Below are positions 35,101 to 44,702 of a stretch of 64,000 nt of DNA, piece after piece. Location of the stretch: positions 33,911,639 through 33,975,638 of the forward strand of contig CM072511.1 in NCBI GenBank assembly GCA_036898135.1, written 5' to 3'. Numbering within the stretch: position 1 is the first letter of the stretch; each line of letters opens with the position of its first letter. Made by a program: the position numbers and the translations under genes. This DNA comes from Oncomelania hupensis. Taxonomy: Eukaryota; Mollusca; Gastropoda; Littorinimorpha; Pomatiopsidae. Below the pieces are notes generated by a model. That model ran no database searches and was not told the DNA's origin. It was given only the letters and a program-made list of their open reading frames with translations.

Positions 35101-38100
35101 ATGAAAATGTGAGAACAGAATGCAAAGGAGACAACAAAAGAATAAAAAGATTTAACAAAGTCTGCATGAAGCTTAAGTCCCTTATTTTGATACAGCAATG
35201 AATTAATCAGTCAGAAACATTCAGATCTTAAAAAATGGCACAAATAGTGACTTCCTTTCATAGGAGAACAAGTCATAATAAATATCTTAAATTGCATCTT
35301 AAAGTTAACACCAGAAGAAAACATTCTGCAAATATAAAAAGTACATAGAACAGTGCTTTACAAATGGTCTCTATGCACCAAAACATACTTGGAAAAATAC
35401 TGTATAAATGTACCTAATCTGTAAAACATAAAAATGTACCTCCATCGGGAAGCGTCTCCCATCAACTGTGTGCTCTGATCCCACATCGTCAGTGCTGCCC
35501 CAATGGAAGTGAAACTGCCAGACGCGATACACATCATACAGACCACCACCACGCACTCTCAAGTCTCCATTTTTCATGGTCACCATAACTGCAATAAAAA
35601 TTAGTTACCGAGCGTTCAAAAGTTTCCCTCCATCAGTCATATATCACTAAAGGCAAATTACGAGAACATACATTGCTGCATTGTATGAATAAAATAATTC
35701 AAAAACCTCCATGATTCTGCTCCGCAATACAAAATCTTACCTTTATAATACACCCATTATGTACAACAACAGGCAACCATGTAACCTTCCGGTTTTAGAG
35801 GAGTAAAGCTTTAGTAGAGATGTCTATTGTCCCAGGGAGAGATTTGAGAGTATGGTGCCCTTCTCCTCTCTTAATTGCTTTATCTTCTCTGGTTTCCAAG
35901 AGGGTAAAATGCCCAACCATATTGGGTATCTACGATGTTTCATTTCTATTAGCATATTTTGCTGCCACCATTCCAAGTAAGACATCATCATCTTCAACTC
36001 AGCTGTGACAGATGCCGCCACTGAGATCCTTGGCAAGCACCACACAAAGAAGAAACCGTGGATCACATCTGAACTTTTGGACCTGTGTGATAAATGAGGA
36101 GAGATGAAAAAGAACAAAGAACACCTCACAGGGAGCTGATGCCTACCGAAAAATCAACAATGACATCCGAAAAGGCATGAGCACAGCAAGGAAAACTGGA
36201 TAGAAGATCAATGCCAGGAAATAGAGAACAGTCTGAACAAGAACAACAGCAAGAAGGCCCTGGACCCAGTCACCTGTCATCACTCCTCCCAAAAAGGGTA
36301 ACCTTCAGGAGTGTGAAAATTACCGCACCATCAGCCTCATCAGCCATCCCAGCAAAATCCTCCTGAAGATAATACTCAACAGGTAAAACTCCAAGCTGAA
36401 CAAACCATAACTGAAGAACAAGCAGGATTTAGGGCAGGGCACAGTACCAATGAACAGATTTTCAACCTCAGAATAATCTGCGAGCAATACCTATAGCACC
36501 AACAACATCTATATCATATGTTTGTAGACTTCAGGAAAGCATTTGACCGAGTCTGGCATGCAGCTCTGTGGACAACCATGAGAGGTTACAACATCAACCC
36601 TAAAATTATTGAAGTCATCAAAAGCCTGTATGACAAGGCTACCAGTGCAGTCCACAACAGCACCATTGGAAACTGGTTCAGAACAACAATCGGCGTGCGC
36701 CAAGGATGCCTACTCTCTCCAAAAGTCTTCAACATCTTCCTAGAGTGCATCATGTAAGATGCCCTTGCAGATCACAAAGGCACAGTCTGCATAGGCGGTA
36801 GATCAATCTCCAACCTTCGTTTTGCTGATGACATGGATCTGTACTGCATTTTGTATGTATTGTGCTCTGTATTTTCTATTCTACAGGACCATCAGTCTAC
36901 ATTCCAAGGTAAGGCTGCTACGCTCCCTTGTCATCTCCATCTTCCTATATATATGCTTGCAAAACATGGACCCTCACAGCAGATCTACAACGAAGAATAC
37001 AAAGCATGGAGATGAGGCGCTACAGAAGACTTCTGAGCATTTCCTATACTCAGCACATCACCAATGACGAGGTTTGACAGACCATCACACAAGCCTTCAC
37101 ACAAGATGACATGCTCACAGTGGTGAAGAAACAGAAACTCCGATGGTATAGCCACGTCACCAGAGCATCAGGCCTTGCAAAGACCATCCTGCAAGGCATG
37201 GTGCAAAGAGGCAGAAGAAGAGAAATACAGAAAAAGAGGTGGGAGGACAAGATTCGAGAATGGCCTGGCTTGACACTGAGCGAAGCCATGAGGGTTGCTG
37301 AGGACAGAGAAAGATGAATAAGCTGGCTAAACGATCATCTGTGATGCCCCAACGACCTTCCGGTCACGGGATAGGATAGGATAGATAAGCATGCAAGTGT
37401 TAACCAGGCTGGTTTCTGTTTGGTTTCTCTAAACAGTGGCATGCACAATAACCATTATGCTATGATGGCACCCAAACTGTAGTCAGTGGCAACAATGAAA
37501 GTAAAACACTAATCAGCGGTGCTGAAAGCCAGAATGTTCAACTTGCCCGTTGGTCTTAGTGACCCTATCAAAGCCAGTACTCTGTCAAAACAGTCACTAT
37601 GTTGTTAACAACTTTCACACCTAATGAAACTGAAATATATATGCACACAATGGAAAGACATTGCATGATTCAGTGAAACTTAACAATTATGAAAAAGTAA
37701 AGGGGCGAGCGAGAATAAAAGACAATCAAGCGGACGATTAAGCTGCAAATTTTAGGTCACCCAAGCTAACTTTTAGTGCATTTGGAAATCTGGTGAGTGC
37801 TGTCAGTATCCTTGTTAATTACTCTGAACTGAACACTGATAAATTTTAATAACGATTGCTCACTGTTACACTCATTTGCGAGCGTTGTGGCTAAGTGGGC
37901 TAAGGCGGGACTAACTTGCCTTGTCCACAAGCCAGAAACCAATGGCGCCTGACAGGTGTGGGTTCGAGCCACCATCTGGGCGTTATGTTTCTCCGAATAT
38001 TATTTACTTTCGACTCGGGCTACGTCTCGGGGGTTTTCTCCGGGTACTCCGGTTTGCTCCCCCAGCAAAAATTTCAAAAAATTTAAAAAATTCACAAATA

Positions 38101-39931
38101 ATGTTAGGTAGGTAGGGTTTGGGCGCGCCACTGGCTGCGACTACGCCTTCCCCGGGGGAGGCGGCCCAGAGTTTCCCGATAAAAAGGGATAATAAACTGC
38201 AGCAAAAAATAAAAAATAAAAAATTTGATGTTGGTGTTTTTCTATCAGTAGTTGATTCAGCCCCAATGCTGAAGTCCTGATAAAGTGTAACTCGGATTCA
38301 TTTATCCACGCAACCCGTTCAATCAGCAACAAGGCACGGAGTCGTCGTATGAAGTTTTCAAACTTATTTACCTTATTACCTTATTGTACATTTTTCATAC
38401 TTTATTCTGCGTTCATCAACAACTGCATTCAATCGCCTTTCCACTTTTTCTTCCTCAACTTTTACAACAACACTACTCTTTTTTGAAACAGTGAGGCACA
38501 TATATAGTCTCTCTATACTCCAGAACAATTTAGGACACTCCAGCGTAACGCACCACAACCAATCAAAATTAACTTCGTCATCACTGTTTTACTTCATACA
38601 ACTTTCCTTTCTGTCCAAAAATGTTCTCAAATATCTACACCCATCAAGAAGCTTCGATCGACAGTAAACAAGCAAATCTAGAGAATTCTCCAATAACATC
38701 GACTAACGAAAATTATCAACGTTATACAAAGCTTCTCCTAACAACAATGCAAACTCAAATCAAAGGTAAATACACTCTAGGTATTATTGAAATTGAATAC
38801 TTTGCAAAGCGAAACGATTAGATCTATCGTGCGCGTTTCAGACATACTATCCTTCGCGTTGCAACGTAACACTCACCAGTTTTGCCATTGTTCTCAATGT
38901 GCCACTCAACACCCTGTGTATGGTCAAAGTTTTGAAAGATAAAGGGACCAAGCCTGGCATCTCTGTGAATGTGGAATCTGCTCAAATCCACTGGGGACTG
39001 GAACATTCCGTCACAGGAAGGAAAATAGTCGTGCCAAAAACCCATACCTGCAAAATGGCACATAGCGTTTATTCAGTTAAAATGCTTGCTTCTTACATGT
39101 TAATGTTCACGTTAGCAGGCAACTGCACAGTAAATACACACATCTTGCACTATTTATATTATTAACCAGAGAAAATGTCATATTGTTCACATATCATAAA
39201 CAGTAATGTATAATCATGGCTAATAAATATATACATACCATGCGGTCCACGATACGACCAATGTTCACCTGAAAAACAACAGATAATTTGATCAAACATA
39301 AAATAATTTCCATTAGATGGAAGGGAAAATGTGTGTGTGAAAATAACATCATAATTAAAATTATAATAAATAAATAAATAAAGAATTAAATAAATAAATA
39401 AACAAACAAACAAGCAAATAAGATGGTTAATCAATCATGCAGAACATAAATACAAATCACATTTCCCAATTATAACAAGACATATTCTTTACCAAGTGCA
39501 CAGTGAGAAAACTATCCTATTCACTTACCACAAGACTCTGGGTCATCTCCCCCAACAGTCTGCGTTCTTTTAATTGTCAGTCTTTCACTTTGTCTGGTGT
39601 TCTTTACAAGAGATGTTACTTGGTATTCCGTGCACTTCAAAGACTTCAATTTTCCACCTTGCTTCATCTTATTAGTCTTTCCTTTTCCTTGGTTTTGGAC
39701 TATACTGATGATAGTATTATTCAGATCTTCCATGTTCTGTCTTCTCACTTTAGAACTACCACTGGATCCACTTTCTTTCACAGAATTCTGACTAACTTTA
39801 GTCTGTCTTCTATTTTTAGCAAGTGTTTTTCCTTTAGCATTCTTGGCAATGCCTAGCCTTTTACTCACTGGCTGTACAGTTTTTGATGCCCTCTTTCTTT
39901 TATCATCACTGCTCTTCTTAAGTTTTCCCAT
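23015..39931 (-). CDS. Alpha-class carbonic anhydrase, eight-exon gene model
   Basis: The enzyme reversibly hydrates CO2 to bicarbonate and a proton. Eight exons join in phase (39931-39529, 39268-39239, 39047-38877, 35588-35440, 35040-34948, 34632-34566, 32891-32734, 23137-23015), giving 398 codons with the stop. Seen: QSPVDL; FHFHWG with two zinc histidines and MEMHVV with the third; SEHTVDG with Glu106; GSLTTPP with Thr199. The proton-shuttle site, His64 in CA II, is lysine here (NNGKT). Cysteines in FPSCDG and TTPPCSE match the disulfide of extracellular and membrane isoforms. Residues 1-134 are a Lys/Ser-rich extension without a signal peptide; an in-frame stop lies just before the ATG, so the true start may be in an upstream exon. 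The catalytic fold is certain, the N-terminus is not. Introns hold a 9.2-kb retrotransposon, a LINE, a solo LTR and a TGACCTTGA repeat. Confidence 0.9.
23217..25324 (+). repeat. Element 1, 5' LTR
   Basis: 2,108 bp, from TGTGACGACACG to GGGGGACGTGACA. A TATAAAA at 24,091-24,097 and an AATAAA at 25,209-25,214 suit U3 and the R/polyadenylation zone. The long LTR also carries a GA run and a TTCTAC-rich part. Confidence 0.95.
25328..25345 (+). other. Element 1 primer binding site (tRNA-Leu type)
   Basis: TGGTGTCAGAAGTGGGAT starts three bases after the LTR. It complements the 3' end of leucine tRNAs (ATCCCACTTCTGACACCA), from memory of that tRNA family. Confidence 0.75.
25654..27399 (+). CDS. gag: Element 1 Gag-protease
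   Basis: The structural polyprotein that packages the element RNA, followed by its own protease. I start it at [10 protein letters not shown] (25,654); the frame extends 23 codons further up through a hydrophobic stretch that is unlikely to be used. Residues about 70-205 are a charged Arg/Glu coiled coil. Residues 210-385 are capsid-like ([16 protein letters not shown]). A CX2CX4HX4C zinc knuckle begins at residue 421 ([14 protein letters not shown]). The aspartic protease motif [10 protein letters not shown] is near 484 and DIILGN follows. It ends in TGA and overlaps the pol frame by up to 76 nt in the -1 frame. The N-terminal GESLG word recurs in element 2. Confidence 0.9.
   Translation: MATRDARAAMRRDARTRKEEVEQEEQDFGDDGSVTGLLEEPYAVSTQMTMPKMYAKSPGAQSKVEVALSDSERFRQVGESLGFRDGALAHYVVSEMRREEERREKEEERRERMRRETAERLVREEEKKEREDERRRLEARLEARLEAEREDRRRLEQRIEDEKREERAAKEEERRMFEMRLEEERRIRDEDRADQRENRARDRGAAYSVKLKPLEEREDVEAYLQMFERVAEIQGWRREVWAVRLAPLLQGETRDTYLRLTPEQAQDFDTVRNALLKRFRKDADYYRRQFREAKKEAAETFPQLVVRLGSLVKKWFSLADKDITDVEQVLDTFIGEQLFSIMTTELEIYVRENLPETSHAAAELAQRVVDAKRAASAPAPVLPSQRRSFPRRPEAPQQPSNRGSQGQKTGRTEGGSGVRRCYRCGSEKHVVKDCKVKPQTVGQVTVGRTISTETAPRASVCAIKPYDPWGQGRANGQDVRVLRDTGAEIGAVASRLVKAADLTGRTVEICLANRSNVGLLPTAWVELDCALVRGRVELVVFEDGPDIILGNWVTFDSGERVRFPCSEVNARWLQQCRLGRR
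27366..30215 (+). CDS. pol: Element 1 Pol: integrase, then reverse transcriptase-RNase H
   Basis: 949 residues from the ATG at 27,366; the frame is open from 27,324. It makes and inserts the DNA copy. Order: VQTRAQ linker; HHCC zinc domain (about 104-144, HDPPMAGH to CASCPEC); DD35E integrase core (D174 in VAVDIVGP, D234 in LTDQGTQF, E270 in GLVERFNG); GPY module (about 388-440, GDQVLLLLP and AWRGPYEV); reverse transcriptase with [11 protein letters not shown] and FVDDLL (D684, D685); RNase H with [22 protein letters not shown] and QTDHMPL. All catalytic residues are present. No canonical -1 slippery heptamer is visible in the overlap with gag, so recoding or reinitiation is open. Confidence 0.95.
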   Translation: MAAAVQTRAQVKAEKKREVPLAVVEPSQISVSTPELIRMQETDETLAKARTLAQSGEAIASGRASAEFRKKKGVLYRVHTKRGSQVTQLVVPKQLRGGILQLAHDPPMAGHLGGKRTRERIWGTFYWPGMCAEVRRYCASCPECQKVVLRGRVRKVPLQQLPLGGRAIQRVAVDIVGPIKPKSDRGNMYILVVVDYATRYPEAVPLKGIEAERVAEALWEIWSRVGVPREVLTDQGTQFMSEVMREMNRLLSIHGKATTPYHPQCNGLVERFNGTLVSMLKKLATEQPTAWDRYIPALLFAYREVAQESTGFSPFELLYGKTVRGPMAVLRDLWTKEIQEEEVKLSSQYVVDLRNRIEETCKLAQGNLRTASAKQKRHFDKKAKRRLFNAGDQVLLLLPEKHNKLQLAWRGPYEVIERVGECDYRIRMRGKSKLYHANLLKKFHTRATVATIVVDDEGVEEDETMPVFGDIPVITLTASETPRDVKMDDNCPEIRGELQELVWQFEDVLTDLPLRTTLDVCEIRVDSDIPVRTRQYPLPHSHHETIKKEVEAMLAMGVIERASSPYSSPIVLVKKKEGTMRFCVDFRKLNKHVVFDAEPLPNIDYLFSKLSGAKYLTKIDLTKGYWQVPMNKGDKAKTAFTTPEGQFQWTVMPFGLKTAGAVFSRMMRKLLAPLGMSEIDNFVDDLLVATITKQRHLECLARLFLRLREVQLSAKPSKCYLGFRRVEYLGHVVGQGEIRPEVSKMERIRDAPRPTTKRQVRSFWGLAGYYRRFVPNFSAIASPLHDLTKGGKPGAVQWTEACEAAFCTLKEKLCSDPVCCLPDFTIPFVLQTDASEDGVGAILSQDRGQGLQPIACASKKLSKPERNYSTIERECLALVWGVQKFSQYLYGRTFVVQTDHMPLQYLQQVKNTNSRLMKWAIRLHPSFRIVEHTTGKDDGPAAFLSRSIG
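30269..30284 (+). other. Element 1 polypurine tract
   Basis: AACTGGGGGGGGGG followed by GTTG directly before the 3' LTR at 30,285. It is the expected plus-strand primer site. Confidence 0.7.
30285..32392 (+). repeat. Element 1, 3' LTR
   Basis: 2,108 bp, the same length as the 5' LTR and nearly identical, ending GGGGGACGTGACA before the target duplication ACATG. Confidence 0.95.
32734..32891 (-). CDS. Carbonic anhydrase exon 7
   Basis: Acceptor ATTTTGCAG, donor GTGAGA. Codes [17 protein letters not shown], then [19 protein letters not shown]. It carries the Thr199-Thr200 pair and the second conserved cysteine (203 in mammalian numbering). The first two bases complete a glycine codon begun in exon 6. 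Confidence 0.95.
33024..34000 (+). repeat. Dispersed repeat rich in TGACCTTGA, copy 2 (in a carbonic anhydrase intron)
   Basis: Direct-orientation copy of 19,085-20,010, in the intron between exons 7 and 6. It keeps words such as GTGGCATTAAAATGCAAAGT and ACTTGCAAGTTTTGCAC. Many TGACCTTGA words are degraded to TGACTTTG, but GTGACCTTGACCTTGG survives near 33,310. Confidence 0.8.
34001..34480. other. Intron sequence with a G-rich run
   Basis: A GGGGTGGGGGGAG run lies at 34,080-34,135. The rest is AT-rich intron with nothing recognised. Confidence 0.4.
34566..34632 (-). CDS. Carbonic anhydrase exon 6
   Basis: 67 nt between TTTTACAG and a GTACG donor. Codes [20 protein letters not shown] and the start of a glycine codon. 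This is the variable helix before the active-site loop. Confidence 0.9.
34948..35040 (-). CDS. Carbonic anhydrase exon 5 (third zinc histidine)
   Basis: 93 nt between CTTGTTTCAG and GTGAGT, phase 0 at both ends. Codes [17 protein letters not shown], then [12 protein letters not shown]. The histidine in MHVV is the third zinc ligand (His119 in CA II). Confidence 0.95.
35440..35588 (-). CDS. Carbonic anhydrase exon 4 (zinc site)
   Basis: 149 nt between TTTTTATTGCAG and a GTACAT donor. Codes [28 protein letters not shown] and [14 protein letters not shown]. It holds two zinc histidines (His94, His96) and Glu106. All key residues are present. Confidence 0.95.
35985..37388 (+). mobile_element. 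RTE-like LINE, internally deleted, in a carbonic anhydrase intron
   Basis: Pieces in order: [20 protein letters not shown] and [12 protein letters not shown]; a gap; [18 protein letters not shown]; then the reverse transcriptase segment [17 protein letters not shown] with VRQGCLLSP and [10 protein letters not shown] (catalytic FADD); a second gap; then [33 protein letters not shown] and VAEDRER. It ends in a GGATA tail (37,372-37,388). Frameshifts and stops are frequent. The orientation is antisense to the host gene. Confidence 0.85.
37389..37858. other. Intron sequence, nothing recognised
   Basis: AT-rich intron between the LINE tail and the solo LTR target duplication. Confidence 0.4.
37864..38871 (-). 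mobile_element. Solo LTR, family S, copy 2, at a splice donor
   Basis: The outer ends TGTTACACTC (37,864) and CAACGTAACA (38,871) match copy 1 at 8 kb. CTCAC flanks both sides (37,859-37,863 and 38,872-38,876). A SINE is inserted near its left end. On the minus strand a TATATA is followed by an AATAAA, both in the sense direction of the carbonic anhydrase gene. The right flank CTCAC is the GTGAG of the exon 3 donor. Confidence 0.9.
37879..38222 (+). mobile_element. tRNA-derived SINE (type C) inside the solo LTR
   Basis: A box TGGCTAAGTGG (37,888-37,898) and B box GGTTCGAGCC (37,961-37,970) form a tRNA-Leu-like head. The body contains GGTTTTCTCCGGGTACTCCG, a word common in animal repeats. It ends in AAAAAATAAAAAATAAA. 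ATTTG flanks both ends (37,874-37,878 and 38,223-38,227). Confidence 0.85.
38877..39047 (-). CDS. Carbonic anhydrase exon 3
   Basis: 171 nt between TTTTGCAG and donor GTGAGT. Codes [20 protein letters not shown], later [12 protein letters not shown]. It contains the first conserved cysteine and the position of the proton shuttle, which is lysine. The donor abuts a solo LTR: GTGAG belongs to the 5-bp target duplication and the next T is the first base of the LTR. Confidence 0.95.
39239..39268 (-). CDS. Carbonic anhydrase exon 2 (30-nt micro-exon)
   Basis: 30 nt between TTGTTTTTCAG and GTATGT code EHWSYRGPH plus partial glycine codons at both ends. The HWSYRG word is the standard start of the alpha-CA domain. 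Easily missed by gene predictors. Confidence 0.9.
39529..39931 (-). CDS. Carbonic anhydrase exon 1 of the model: basic N-terminal region
   Basis: The frame from the ATG at 39,931 runs 134 codons to a GTAAGT donor, starting [17 protein letters not shown] and ending GGDDPESCG. It is rich in Lys, Arg, Ser, Gln and Thr, with no hydrophobic segment, and may be disordered. The donor phase fits exon 2 exactly, which ties it to the gene. An in-frame TAA sits 9 nt before the ATG. If an AG at 39,938-39,937 is used as acceptor, the exon starts at 39,936 and can join the exon at 41,740-42,077 in phase. Confidence 0.65.
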
Positions 39932-41739
39932 TATTACTTAAATTATGATGCTTCAACAAAAACACAACAAATCGTGCAGAAAATGTAAGAAAACTATCTT
40001 CAGAAAAACAACACACCACTGTCTCTAGGATACTAAGATAAGGCTCCCTGCAACAGATGTAGCTTTAAGTGCTATAGATTTATATTCTAACCTGTTCTTG
40101 AGACTCTGAAAACCTTGGCAACAGTTCAAACAAGAACAAGCTTCCCACAGCACATCCACCCTTTCTCTTAACAAGCAGGCAAACACAGCATCATCCAGCC
40201 TAGCCTTGCTCTTCTACTCTTCTTCTTCTTGACTACCACCTTCAATATAGTTCTGTATAGCAGGCTGAGTACATGTGCAGTTCGTAACTAAATACTGTGC
40301 TAGGAAAATTGTACCTGTAAGGCAATTGCAGAGATAGGTACATCGAACAATACAGTCATATTACTACCAATATATGAAACTGGATACTAATGAAACAGTT
40401 TGCACTGTATTACACTTATTTGTCACGGCAAATAACCCTTCATAATGACTCACTCCCTGTAATCTGTTTATGAGAATGAGAGCTCTATTCTGACGCAGGT
40501 TAAGCCAGAGGCTTCAAACAATGCAAGTGTTTGCTGATCTTGCTGATCAATACAGCCTGGAATAGAACTATACACACCCCTCACACCAATACTTTTAGCA
40601 ACAGGTACAGTTTGTAATGTTTCTGCTGCTGCCTGAGCTGAATCAATGCGGATACTGCCATGAAAACTTTGGCTGCAGATGCTTTCTGACTTTTCACAAA
40701 TGGGGAAATGTCTGTTGCCGTGTTGGTACACACATTTATCTTTAGTGAAAAAAGATTGTTTTAACAATGGCTCTGACATACATAAATATGTAGAAGACTG
40801 AACTACACTTATAATGTTGTTGTTAGTCTACACACTTATATGATATAATTTATCTCAATGAAAATGATCTTTAAATGAACAGAACTTAAATGTACCGTAC
40901 TTCTGATACGGCCAGCTAAACGGTAAATGCTTACCGTGTATACATTTTCAGAAACTGGGTTAAAAAAAGGGTGGATGCATTTTGTGAATACCTATTTGTA
41001 CACGGAGCAGGTTATGGTAAGTTTAGCTAAAAATAATCATACAGGTGGGTGTTATTTCATACACTGATTCATCTGTCAAAGCAATGAATACCACTTAGGC
41101 GAGGAGTATCACAGATTACCATCAAAGCAATGAATACCATTTAGGCAAGGGTAATTACAGATTACCAACAAGAAAATAGACTGTTCTGTACAAATTGTCA
41201 TATGACTAGATCCACACTAAACTAAAGATACCTTGTTCACGAAATCAAATAGCAACTGAACTGTTATTAATCTATAGAACATAAGTACCAACAGATGTCA
41301 TGGTAAGTGAAATACCACCTGCTGATATTATTAAATTACAGTGTGATACATCTCCACTAATGTGTATGACTCCTCCCATTAAATTTACTGTGAAACTTCC
41401 ATATCTATCAGCTCAGTAGTAAGAAGCAACAGATGTTTCAGAAAATGTACTTGGTCTGTGTTGGAGTTAATTATCCAAGTGTAAATTCAAACCCACAGAC
41501 AAAATTACATGCATCTTATAACCAACCAACCAAATAACTGATACCAAATATACTTTTTCACATGAAATAAAACATTACAGCACAATTCTTCATGCACCAA
41601 CGTTCTCCCCTTAATTACAAAGAAAACAAATAAATAAGACCAACAAAATTAAAATAAATAAATAATAAATCACCATCCTGCCAGAATCAACTATTGGATG
41701 CACTGCATGCTGCTAGAGAAAAACAAAGAATAAACTTAC

Positions 41740-42077
41740 GTATATCAAACAGCTCATGCTTCTTCCTCATGTACTCATCCACTTCCACATTGTATTCAGG
41801 GAACAAGCACTGTTGGGTGGGGTTGTAGACCTTCAGTTGCCTTGTCTGAGTCCTGAACCCTTTGTCCTGCACCAGAAGCTGTTGGTGGTGTTGCTGCTGC
41901 AGCTTCTTCCTCGCCTTCACCTGGTTGGCAAGGGCCAGGCAAGTGCTGCAGACCGAGCATCGGTGCTGGGATATGGATAGAGCCCTAGTGGATTGTAGGG
42001 GTCTAAGACCCAGCACCAGTCCACTGCGCAGACCAGTAGGCGCTGTTAGCCAGAACATGCCTGCAGCCCAAATGGCA
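41740..42077 (-). CDS. Putative coding exon upstream of the carbonic anhydrase model
   Basis: A 338-nt frame lies between a pyrimidine-rich acceptor ending in TTACAG and a GTAAGT donor. It can also start at the ATG at 42,058: MFWLTAPTGLRSGLVLGLRP, continuing basic and with few acidic residues, then Gln-rich (KKLQQQHHQQLL), then PEYNVEVDEYMRKKHELFDI. The first 50 residues look like a mitochondrial presequence or a weak signal segment. The donor phase (one base) suits the alternative 5' edge of the next exon. I do not recognise it as a separate protein; it could belong to the carbonic anhydrase or to another gene. Confidence 0.45.
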
Positions 42078-42079
42078 CT

Positions 42080-42490
42080 GTAAGTTTAACAAGACAAAAA
42101 ATATATATATATGAAATCAACAAAATGAGTAGAAAAACACAAAAAATGGTTATTACCTCCTCCCCTCCCCCCTCCAACAACCTCCACTCCATCACCCCAC
42201 CCCACCACTCCACCCTACGAGTTTACAGATTAATTCTATAATTAACACAGGAAAAAATGAACCTCAAAGTGTAGATTTAAATGTTCTATTCTGTATTTGT
42301 ACACTTAATGTATGATGTGAGTTTGGATGTAAACTGTAATGAGAAATTAATATAGCCCTCTACAAAAGTGTATGCACGTTGTATATATTCATAATTCATT
42401 TACATTATATCAGATTGTATTGCCATGACTAATTGCTGTTTATCTTTTCTTTTCTTTAAAAAAATGTTTTGATGATACAAATTAACACGC
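42080..42490. other. Non-coding stretch with a C-rich run
   Basis: C/T-rich sequence near 42,155-42,220, then AT-rich. Nothing recognised. Confidence 0.4.
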
Positions 42491-42492
42491 AT

Positions 42493-43900
<1,408 letters not shown>

Positions 43901-43906
43901 ATAATC

Positions 43907-44440
43907 TGTACTGCATTTTGTATGTATTCTGCCCTGTATTTTCTATTCTACAGGACCATCATTCTACATTTTAAGGTAAGGCTGCTGCGCTCCCTTGTCA
44001 TCTCCATCTTCCTATATATGCTTGCAAAGCATGGACCCTCACAGCAGATGTACAACGAAGAATACGAAGCCTGGAGATGAGGTGCTACAGAAGACTTCTT
44101 GGCATTTCCTATACCCAGCACATCATCAACAACGAAGTCCGACAGACCATCACACAAGCCATTGGACAACACGATGACATGTTCATAGTGGTAAAGAAAC
44201 AGAAACTCTGATGGTATGGCCATGTCACCAGAGCATCCTGCAAGGCACGGTGCAAGTAGGCAGAAGAAGATGGAGACAAATAAAGAAGTGGGAGGACAAC
44301 ATTCGAGAACGAACTGGCTCGACACTGAGCAAAGCCATGAAGGTTGCTGACGACAGAGAAAGATGGAGTATGCTGGTTAAACGATCATCTGTGATGCCCT
44401 TACGATCTTCGAGTTATGGGATAGGATAGGATAGGATGTA
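43907..44440 (+). mobile_element. RTE-like LINE 3' fragment (GGATA family)
   Basis: It begins at ATCTGTACTGCATTTTGTAT, the same junction sequence as in the copy at 36,836. It continues through CTCCCTTGTCATCTCCATCT and CATGGACCCTCACAGCAGA to a decayed C-terminus and a GGATA tail (44,418-44,436). Direct and inverted stops abound. Confidence 0.8.
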
Positions 44441-44702
44441 ATTTGTACTGAATGATGCTAGGAAGAATTTTGCATGAAATATTTGGTTTTAATTTGAACT
44501 GAATTATGTATGTCCTGTGGTCTGCATTGCATAGTGTTAAGTTAGGAAGAATTTTGTATGATTAATTTGGTATTTTAAGTGACTTGTTTTGCTACTTAGC
44601 ATAATTTTTAAAAAAATGTTATTGTTCTTTCAATTCTCGATTGCGTGTGGCTGTTTGTGTGTGTGTTTGCTTTGTGTGTGTGTGTGTGTGTTTTGGGGAG
44701 GA

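Noticed and set aside
40468..40779. 103-codon minus-strand frame between carbonic anhydrase exon 1 and the 41.7-kb exon
   Set aside because: No good splice donor and no phase that fits its neighbours; kept only as a possible alternative exon.
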